The position numbers and the translations under genes were made by a program. Below are positions 58,127 to 64,000 of a stretch of DNA of 64,000 bases, piece by piece. The DNA comes from Sphingomonas sp. S-NIH.Pt15_0812. Lineage in GTDB: Bacteria; Pseudomonadota; Alphaproteobacteria; Sphingomonadales; Sphingomonadaceae. Each line of letters opens with the position of its first letter. Position 1 is the stretch's first letter. Location of the stretch: assembly GCF_003951315.1 (NCBI RefSeq), contig NZ_QLJH01000007.1:83737-147736 (forward strand). The letters run 5' to 3'. Under the pieces are notes generated by a model. The model was not told the DNA's origin. It ran no database searches and saw only the letters and a list, made by a program, of their open reading frames with translations.

Positions 58127-58676
58127 GGGTGTTCATGTCGAGGCCCGCCAGCATCATCTTCGCCTGGGCGATGGTCGCGGCGCTGTTGGCGATGGTCAGC
58201 AAGGTGCCTTCCACCACGATCCCGGCTTCCTCCGCGATCGGCACCAGCTTGCCCAGCGTCGCCTCCAGCGCGGCGTTGTAATCGGCCAGCAGGTCGCCGT
58301 GCGAGCGGCTGACATCGAATTGCGACGCGAAGAGATAAGGCGTGCCGCCGCTCATGGCGCGCAGCCGCGACATATACAGCAGATTGACGAAGGGTCGACC
58401 ATCCTTGCGGAAGTTGACGATCAGCGTGCGGACATTGGGTTGCCGGTCGTTGGCGATGAATTCGCGCAGCCGCGCCCGCGGTTCGATATTCGGCGCCTTG
58501 TGCTGGAGCATCCGACAGTTGCGGCCGACGACATCGTCGGGTTCGTAGCCGGTCAGCGTGGTGAACGCGGCATTGACGTAGACCAGCGGATTGTCGTCCG
58601 CCGCCGAGGCCACCGCCAGCGCGACGCGGGACTGACGCAGATAGTCGACCAGCGTTGAGGGAAGCTCGGAATGCAC
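58119..58676 (-). CDS. Stand-alone LOV domain photoreceptor
   Basis: This 185-residue protein is one PAS domain of the LOV class plus a C-terminal helical tail. The flavin-adduct Cys54 lies in GRNCRMLQ with Asn53 and Gln58. Asn88 and Asn98 (VNFRKDGRPFVNLLYM) and Gln119 (FASQFDVS) complete the flavin hydrogen-bond set. The tail (GKLVPIAEEAGIVVEGTLLT) carries a likely coupling helix and has no kinase. The stop overlaps the kinase start by 8 bases, so it is made together with the CheB-CheR-HWE kinase. Photochemistry is expected from the residues, not shown. First gene of the three-gene operon. Confidence 0.88.
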   Translation of the reverse strand: MHSELPSTLVDYLRQSRVALAVASAADDNPLVYVNAAFTTLTGYEPDDVVGRNCRMLQHKAPNIEPRARLREFIANDRQPNVRTLIVNFRKDGRPFVNLLYMSRLRAMSGGTPYLFASQFDVSRSHGDLLADYNAALEATLGKLVPIAEEAGIVVEGTLLTIANSAATIAQAKMMLAGLDMNTHA

Positions 58677-58866
58677 GTCGGGCCTGTCGTTCGAGGGGGA
58701 ATGGCGATTAGCCGCATCGACCCTATCTAAACAAGAGCCGCGCAGGAAGGGCCATGCGCAAGCAGGGCGATTTCGGCCGTCCCGTTTGGCGACACCCGAT
58801 GACCTGCGGCGACACCGCTCCTATGTAGCAATGCAACCCGTCCGTCCGTTGAACGAAAGACTGTCC

Positions 58867-60894
58867 ATGACGATCGCCGCGCTGACCCTGCCGACCGAAC
58901 TGCCATCCTTCTCGGCGCTGACGCCGGACGCGATCCTGCCCGCGCTGGACCAGGCGATCGCCGACCAGGACGCGACGGTCGCCCGGCTGGTGGCGACGCG
59001 GCCGACCGGGTTCGAGGACGTGTGGATGCCGCTGGAGCGCTGCGGCAACGCGATCGACGCGCTGTGGTCGGCGGTGTCGCACCTGCACGGCGTCGCCGAC
59101 ACGCCCGAACTCCGTGCCGCCTATGCCGAGGGGATGGGGCGATTGGTTGAATCGAGCACCCGGCTGCACCAGAATCGCGACCTGTACGACCTGCTGGTCG
59201 CGCTGACCGCCTCGCCGGCCTTTGCCGACCTGCCCCGACCCGACCGGGTAGCGGTGGAGCGGGCGATCCGCGACTTCACCCTGTCGGGCGTCGCGCTGGA
59301 CGCCGAGGCGCGCGCGCGCTTCGCCGAGATCTCGGTCGAGCTGTCGCAACTCGGCACCGAATTCGGCAGCGCGGTGCTCGATGCCACCGATGCCTGGTCC
59401 GAGCATGTCAGCGACGTGTCGCGGCTGGCTGGCGTGTCCGAGGCCGATCTCGGCATGTTCGCCGCCGCCGCCCGGGCCAAGGGGCTGGACGGCTGGTTGG
59501 TCACGCTCCACCAGCCGAGCGTCAGCGCGATCCTGACCTTCGCCGAGGATCGCGACCTGCGCGCCAGCGTCTACCAGGCCTTCGGCACCCGCGCGTCCGA
59601 CCAGGGGCCGGATGCCGGCCATTTCGACAATGGCCCGCGCATCGCCCGGCTGCTGACCCTGCGCCACCAACTGGCGCACCTGCTGGGCTTCACCGATCCC
59701 GTCGCCCTGTCGCTGGCGACCAAGATGGCGCCCGACGCAGGCGAGGTGCTGACCTTCCTGCGCGATCTCGCCAAGCGGGCCAAGCCGATCGCCGAGCGGG
59801 AGCTGGCCGAACTACGCGACTATGCGGCGGCGGAGCTGGGCATCGTCGACCTCCAGCCTTGGGATGTCGGCTTCGCCAGCGAGCGGCTGCGCGCCTCGCG
59901 CTATGCGGTCGACGAACAGGCGGTGCGCGCGCACTTCCCGGTCGAGCGGGTGCTGGAGGGGTGGCAGGCGCTGCTCGGCCGGCTGTTCGGCATCCGCCTG
60001 GCCCGGCGCGAGGATGTCGACCTGTGGCATTCCGATGCTCGCTATTACGATGTCGCCGACGAGGATGGCAGTGTCTTCGCCGGCCTGTATCTCGACCTCC
60101 ATGCCCGCCCCGGCAAGCGCGGCGGCGCGTGGATGGCGGAGGCGCGGCCCCGCCTGCGCGACGGCAACACGGTCAGCGTGCCGGTCGCCTATCTGGTCTG
60201 CAACTTCGCGCCGCAGGGGGCGGGGACGCCGTCGCTGCTCAGCCATGGCGACGTGCTGACGCTGCTGCACGAGACGGGGCATTGCCTTCATCATCTTTGC
60301 ACGTTGATCGACCGGCCGGGCATCGCCGGCACCAGCGGCTTCGAATGGGACGCGATCGAGTTGCCCAGCCAGTTGATGGAGGATTTCGCCTGGGACCGTG
60401 CGGTGCTGACCAGCATGTCCAGCCATCACGTCACCGGCGCGCCGCTGCCCCCGGCGATGTACGAGGCGCTGGTCGCGGCGCGGCGCTATCATTCGGCGAT
60501 GATGGTGGTGCGGCAGATCGAGTTCGCGCTGTTCGACCTGCTGCTGCATCTGGGAACGATGGGCTCCGACCCGATGGAGGTGCTGGAGGCGGTGCGCGAC
60601 GAGGTGTCGGTGATCCGCCCGCCGGAATGGCACCGTTTCCCCCATGCGTTCAGCCACATCTTCGCCGGCGGCTATGCGGCGGGCTATTACAGCTATTTGT
60701 GGGCGGAGGTGCTGGCCGCCGACGGGTTCCAGCGTTTTGCCGAGGCGGGGCTTGTCGACCGGGCGACGGGCGACGCGTTCCGCGCCGAGGTGCTGGCGCG
60801 CGGCGCGAGCCGTCCGGCGGCGGACAGCTTCCGCGCGTTCCGGGGCCGAGATGCCGGGATCGACGCGCTGCTGGTGCGGCGGGGACTCGCCTGA
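58867..60894 (+). CDS. M3-family oligopeptidase (oligopeptidase A/Dcp type)
   Basis: This cytoplasmic zinc metallopeptidase has 675 residues. The zinc motif HETGHCLHH starts at His468 in DVLTLLHETGH, and the second part is FEWDAIELPSQLMEDFAWDR with the third ligand Glu. The C-terminal stretch FPHAFSHIFAGGYAAGYYSY holds the substrate Tyr/His residues of the family. It degrades short peptides, including cleaved signal peptides. ATG 58867 starts the homology; an in-frame ATG at 58786 adds 27 poorly conserved residues. Divergent from the LOV gene. Confidence 0.93.
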   Translation: MTIAALTLPTELPSFSALTPDAILPALDQAIADQDATVARLVATRPTGFEDVWMPLERCGNAIDALWSAVSHLHGVADTPELRAAYAEGMGRLVESSTRLHQNRDLYDLLVALTASPAFADLPRPDRVAVERAIRDFTLSGVALDAEARARFAEISVELSQLGTEFGSAVLDATDAWSEHVSDVSRLAGVSEADLGMFAAAARAKGLDGWLVTLHQPSVSAILTFAEDRDLRASVYQAFGTRASDQGPDAGHFDNGPRIARLLTLRHQLAHLLGFTDPVALSLATKMAPDAGEVLTFLRDLAKRAKPIAERELAELRDYAAAELGIVDLQPWDVGFASERLRASRYAVDEQAVRAHFPVERVLEGWQALLGRLFGIRLARREDVDLWHSDARYYDVADEDGSVFAGLYLDLHARPGKRGGAWMAEARPRLRDGNTVSVPVAYLVCNFAPQGAGTPSLLSHGDVLTLLHETGHCLHHLCTLIDRPGIAGTSGFEWDAIELPSQLMEDFAWDRAVLTSMSSHHVTGAPLPPAMYEALVAARRYHSAMMVVRQIEFALFDLLLHLGTMGSDPMEVLEAVRDEVSVIRPPEWHRFPHAFSHIFAGGYAAGYYSYLWAEVLAADGFQRFAEAGLVDRATGDAFRAEVLARGASRPAADSFRAFRGRDAGIDALLVRRGLA

Positions 60895-60913
60895 ACCCAA
60901 CGGCGGGGGCGCG

Positions 60914-61879
60914 TCAGCCGCGCGTCTCCGCCACCGGCGTCAATGCGCGGCCCGTGGTGAACCAGCTCGTCAGATTGTCGACCACCAGCTTGCCCATTGC
61001 CGCGCGCGTGCGCTCCGACGCGGAGCCCAGATGCGGGAGCAATACGACCTGCTCCATCGCGACCAGCGCCTCGGGTACGTTCGGTTCGTCCGCAAAGACG
61101 TCCAGCCCGGCGGCGAGGATGCGCCGCTCCGCCAGCGCCGCGACCAGCGCGTCCTGATTGACGACGCTGCCGCGCGCGACATTGATGAACACGCCGTCCG
61201 GTCCCAGCGCGTCCAGCACCTGCGCATCGACCAGATGGCGGGTGCCGGCGCTGCCCGGCACGATCGCGATCAGCACGTCCGATACCGCCGCCAGCGCCGC
61301 CGGGCTGTCATGATAGGCATAGGCGACCTCCGGCTGGCGCGATCGGCCGTGATAGGCGATCGCGACATCGAAGCCGTCCAGCCGCCGCGCCACCGCCTTG
61401 CCGATCGCGCCGAGCCCGAGGATGCCGACGCGTCGGCCGCGCAGGCTCGGCGACAGGGGGAAGGGGCCCTGTCGCCAGTCCCCTGCGCGCACGAACCGGT
61501 CCGCCTGGGGCAGGCGGCGCAACGTCGCCAGCATCAGGCCGATCGTCAGGTCGGCGACCTCCTCGTCCAGCACGCCCGGCGTGTTGGTGACGACGATCCC
61601 GCACGCGGCGGCGGCGGCGGCGTCGATCGTCTCGTAGCCGACGCCGAAATGCGCGACGATCTCCAGCGCGGGCAGGCGGTCGAACCAGCGTCCGTCGATC
61701 CGCCCGGCCGCGCCGCCGACCGCCATGCCGCGGATGCGGGCCGCGACCGCCGCCAGATAGCGGTCCGGGTCGGGCTGCTCCCACAGACGGTGCAATGTGA
61801 AATCCTGCTCAACCGCATTGATCACGTCCGGCGCCATCGGGGCGGGCATCAGCACGTCCACGCGATCCGGCCCGGTCAT
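60914..61879 (-). CDS. D-2-hydroxyacid dehydrogenase (glyoxylate/hydroxypyruvate type)
   Basis: This NAD(P)-linked dehydrogenase of 321 residues reduces 2-oxoacids. It has the Rossmann motif GRRVGILGLGAIGKAVARRL, the catalytic Arg in INVARGSVVNQDALV, Glu in DVFADEPNVPEAL and His in VVLLPHLGSAS. The N-terminal substrate domain has AHFGVGYETIDAAAA. The exact substrate (glyoxylate, hydroxypyruvate or phenylpyruvate) is uncertain. The ATG overlaps the stop of the UVR-motif gene (ATGA). Confidence 0.9.
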   Translation of the reverse strand: MTGPDRVDVLMPAPMAPDVINAVEQDFTLHRLWEQPDPDRYLAAVAARIRGMAVGGAAGRIDGRWFDRLPALEIVAHFGVGYETIDAAAAAACGIVVTNTPGVLDEEVADLTIGLMLATLRRLPQADRFVRAGDWRQGPFPLSPSLRGRRVGILGLGAIGKAVARRLDGFDVAIAYHGRSRQPEVAYAYHDSPAALAAVSDVLIAIVPGSAGTRHLVDAQVLDALGPDGVFINVARGSVVNQDALVAALAERRILAAGLDVFADEPNVPEALVAMEQVVLLPHLGSASERTRAAMGKLVVDNLTSWFTTGRALTPVAETRG

Positions 61880-62151
61880 CGCCGCCGCCCGCTATTGGTG
61901 GTGCGCAGGTCCGGCTTGGGGGGCGGTGTCCAGCCGGGCGGCGGGGCCGGGCGTTGCTGGCTGGTACCCAGGCCCATCGCCCCCGGCTGCTGGCGGGTCA
62001 GCCCCGCATCGCTGGCGGCGCGGGCCTCCTCGGCACTCGCCCCGCCGCGCATCAGGGCGATCTGGTCGCGCAGGCGCGACGCCGTTTCGAAGTCGAGCGC
62101 CACCGCCGCCGCCTCCATCTTCTTCCGCAACGTTTGGATATCATCGTCCAT
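61876..62151 (-). CDS. Small UVR-motif protein
   Basis: This 91-residue protein has one UvrB/UvrC-type UVR motif: TLRKKMEAAAVALDFETASR then LRDQIALMR. A Pro/Gln-rich tail follows ([18 protein letters not shown]), probably disordered. Such small proteins are seen as McsA/UVR partners, but here the partner is unknown. ATG 62151 precedes the motif by few residues and has no strong ribosome site. Co-transcribed with the dehydrogenase through a 4-base overlap. Confidence 0.8.
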   Translation of the reverse strand: MDDDIQTLRKKMEAAAVALDFETASRLRDQIALMRGGASAEEARAASDAGLTRQQPGAMGLGTSQQRPAPPPGWTPPPKPDLRTTNSGRRR

Positions 62152-62244
62152 GCGGCGGCAACGCGCCAGCCACCCGCCCGGACGCATGGCCCGGCGGGTG
62201 GATCGGCGATGGACCCGGCTCGCGAAAAGGATCATGATTTCCGC

Positions 62245-63009
62245 ATGAACGACGATCCCGGTCCGCCAGCGCCGATGATCCACCGGGCGCGCCATGTCGC
62301 CACCGGCCTGGCCGATGTCGGGCTGACCCATGCCGAGGACCTGCTCCGCCGCCTGTCGCCGGAGGGGCGGGAGCAGGCGCGTCGCGAGCGGGCTGCGAAG
62401 GCGCGGCGCCAGAAGAGGCTGATGATCCGGCTGGTCTCCGCGGCGGTCGCATCGATGCTGGCCTGGGCGATGCTGGACCTGATGCTGCCGTCCGCCATCG
62501 CGCTCGTCCTGTCGGTGGCGATGATGCTGGTCCTGACGATGCTCGTCGTCCTGCGCGCGCCGCCACGCGTGCCGGGGCGGGAAGCGCTGGCGGGCGCGCC
62601 GCTGGCGGGCCTGGCGGAGGAGGCGAGCGTCTGGCTCGCCGCGCAACGGCGCGGGATGCCCGTGCCCGCGCTGCGGCTGGCCGACGAACTGAGCCGCCGG
62701 CTGGACGATGTCGCGCCCCGGCTCGGCGCGCTCGATCCCCGCAGCCCCGCCGCCGCATCGCTGCGGACGCTGGTCGCGGTGGAACTGCCGGCGCTGGTCG
62801 AGGGCTGGCGCACCGTGCCGATCGCGGCGCGTCGTCAGCCCCATGCCGATGGCCGCACCTCAGACGACCATCTGGTCAACGGCTTGCGCCTGATCGATGC
62901 CGAGCTGGCCCGCGCCCATGCGCAACTGGGGCAGGGCGCGCTCGACGGGATCGCGGTGCAGGGGCGCTATCTCGAACTGAAATATGATGAGGGCGGTCGG
63001 CCGCTATAG
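62245..63009 (+). CDS. Hypothetical membrane protein with two central helices
   Basis: I do not recognise this 254-residue protein. A polar N-terminus (APMIHRARHVATGLADVGLT) with a helical RRLSPEGREQARRERAAKAR segment leads to two tightly spaced membrane helices (about 60-102). A soluble alpha-helical C-terminal domain has ASVWLAAQRRGMPVPALRLA and VNGLRLIDAELARAHAQLGQ. It could be an inner-membrane scaffold. ATG 62245 has AAGGA 14 bases upstream. Its stop codon overlaps the end of the convergent aminopeptidase gene by 6 bases. Confidence 0.72.
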   Translation: MNDDPGPPAPMIHRARHVATGLADVGLTHAEDLLRRLSPEGREQARRERAAKARRQKRLMIRLVSAAVASMLAWAMLDLMLPSAIALVLSVAMMLVLTMLVVLRAPPRVPGREALAGAPLAGLAEEASVWLAAQRRGMPVPALRLADELSRRLDDVAPRLGALDPRSPAAASLRTLVAVELPALVEGWRTVPIAARRQPHADGRTSDDHLVNGLRLIDAELARAHAQLGQGALDGIAVQGRYLELKYDEGGRPL

Positions 63010-64000
63010 GTCGGCCTGCCGGATGCGGACGGTCAGCGCCAGTTCGTCCCGCGCGGTCAGCAGCTTGCGGCGGATATCGAACGGGAGGGCGGGTTGCGCC
63101 TTCAGGAAGCCGTCGACCACCGCCAGCGCCGCCGCGTCGCGCTGGCCGGCGACGAAGGCCTCGATCCAGGCGGGCAGGAAGAAGATGCGCCGGTTCTGCC
63201 GGATCCATTCCAGCCGGTCGAGCGCGGGACGCAGGAAGGGCAGGGTGAGCGCCGCCTGCCCGACCTCGTTGAACGCGCCCAGGCTTTCGCTGGCCCAGGC
63301 CTCGTTGAGCGTCGCATCGTCGAAATAGCGAGTGAAATAGGCGGCCTTGACCGACCGGTCCGGCGTCGCCGCGCGGGCGACGAAGGCATCCTTCACCGCC
63401 TCGCCCGACGTGTCGCGCCGCTGCTCGGCGGCGAACAGGGCGGCGGCGTCCGGCGCGCCGACCGCGATCAACCGACGGACGATCGCCCAGCACGTCGGCT
63501 GGCGGATCGCCGCCCCCGCCAGCATTGCGCGCCCGGCGAGCAGGTCGCGCAGCCGGCCGAGCGCCAGCGGCGTCCGAGCGGTCGCGACCAGCCGGTCGAG
63601 GGCGTCCTTGCGCAGGCCATAGCCGAGCTGCGGATCGTCGATCCGGGCGAGCAGCGCCGCCTCCCAGCGCGGGCGCAGCGCCTCCGCCTTCGCATCCGGT
63701 AGATAGAAGTCGAGCGCGGTCGCGCCCCGCGCCAGGATGGTGCGCGAAATCTGCTCGTCCCGCTCGCCCGGCAGATGGTCGAGCAGCACCGCGACATAGC
63801 GATCCGGCGCGAAGCGGAGGTCGCGGACGCTGTCCCACAATCCGCTCCACAACAGGGCGCGGAGCAGCGGATCGGTGCCGCTGACGACCTGCGACACGGT
63901 CCGGGCCGCGGTCCGCGCGTCGGGCAGGAACGGCACATAGCCATGCACGACGTGATTAACCCAGCAACAGTCCAGCCTCGGCCAGCCCGTATCCACGGCC
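63004..64000 (-). CDS. M1-type aminopeptidase, C-terminal part only
   Basis: The frame is open to the right edge and gives the last 330 or so residues of a larger protein. It is all alpha-helical with ALLWSGLWDSVRDLRFAPDR, ISRTILARGATALDFYLPDA and ILARI-type repeats, ending in KLLTARDELALTVRIRQADL. This matches the ERAP1-like C-terminal domain of actinobacterial-style PepN aminopeptidases. The zinc HExxH domain would lie beyond 64000, so the identity rests on the C-terminal domain. Convergent with the membrane protein gene and overlapping it by 6 bases. Confidence 0.72.
   Translation of the reverse strand, partial: AVDTGWPRLDCCWVNHVVHGYVPFLPDARTAARTVSQVVSGTDPLLRALLWSGLWDSVRDLRFAPDRYVAVLLDHLPGERDEQISRTILARGATALDFYLPDAKAEALRPRWEAALLARIDDPQLGYGLRKDALDRLVATARTPLALGRLRDLLAGRAMLAGAAIRQPTCWAIVRRLIAVGAPDAAALFAAEQRRDTSGEAVKDAFVARAATPDRSVKAAYFTRYFDDATLNEAWASESLGAFNEVGQAALTLPFLRPALDRLEWIRQNRRIFFLPAWIEAFVAGQRDAAALAVVDGFLKAQPALPFDIRRKLLTARDELALTVRIRQADL

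Noticed and set aside
54560..58312. Two long plus-strand frames opposite the CheB-CheR kinase
   Set aside because: The kinase reads through with intact catalytic motifs on the minus strand; the opposite frames have no domain.

Overview
The window is a stretch of GC-rich alphaproteobacterial chromosome that fits Sphingomonas or a close sphingomonad. The evidence is the order of the ribosomal-protein genes, the absence of rpmJ after secY, the alphaproteobacterial HWE kinase and LOV signalling genes, and two promoters that match the sigma-EcfG general stress consensus. There are no insertion sequences, prophage genes, CRISPR arrays or rRNA genes. The only tRNA is tRNA-Trp(CCA). Both window ends cut a gene: an EamA permease on the left and an M1-type aminopeptidase on the right.

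Left third (1-25.8 kb) holds mixed housekeeping and stress genes. In order these are proS (type 3), a soluble PAS chemoreceptor, a K+ channel, rnr, an ABC exporter, and a polyhydroxyalkanoate-related group (phaZ, thiolase, MaoC hydratase). They are followed by a TonB-like protein, an MscS channel and topoisomerase IB. Then come a PfpI-type protein behind an EcfG-like promoter, an MFS permease, thpR-sodC, a Bax-inhibitor-1 protein and a transglutaminase. A small acidic protein behind a consensus EcfG promoter, an extensin-like protein, a NUDIX hydrolase and tRNA-Trp complete the region.

Centre (25.8-48.4 kb) carries the str, S10, spc and alpha ribosomal clusters in the standard order: rpsL-rpsG-fusA-tuf, rpsJ to rpsQ, rplN to secY-adk, and rpsM-rpsK-rpoA-rplQ. 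Departures from the textbook layout are a two-component system plus a small membrane protein placed between adk and rpsM, an S5 protein with a long RGG-rich N-terminal tail, S12 with Arg at position 88, and terminator-like hairpins in nearly every longer spacer.

Right third (48.4-64 kb) starts with guaA, followed by a tandem hairpin repeat with a 12-G run. Next is a hexuronate catabolism block (kdgK-uxaC divergent from uxuB). After it lies an overlapping three-gene signalling operon on the minus strand: a stand-alone LOV photoreceptor domain, a CheB-CheR-PAS-HWE kinase and a single-domain response regulator. An M3 oligopeptidase, a 2-hydroxyacid dehydrogenase with a UVR-motif protein, a membrane protein of unknown function and the cut aminopeptidase finish the window.

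The part most worth following is the LOV / CheB-CheR-HWE kinase / response regulator operon. It looks like a split blue-light input to a multi-output kinase, in a genome that also shows general-stress promoters.
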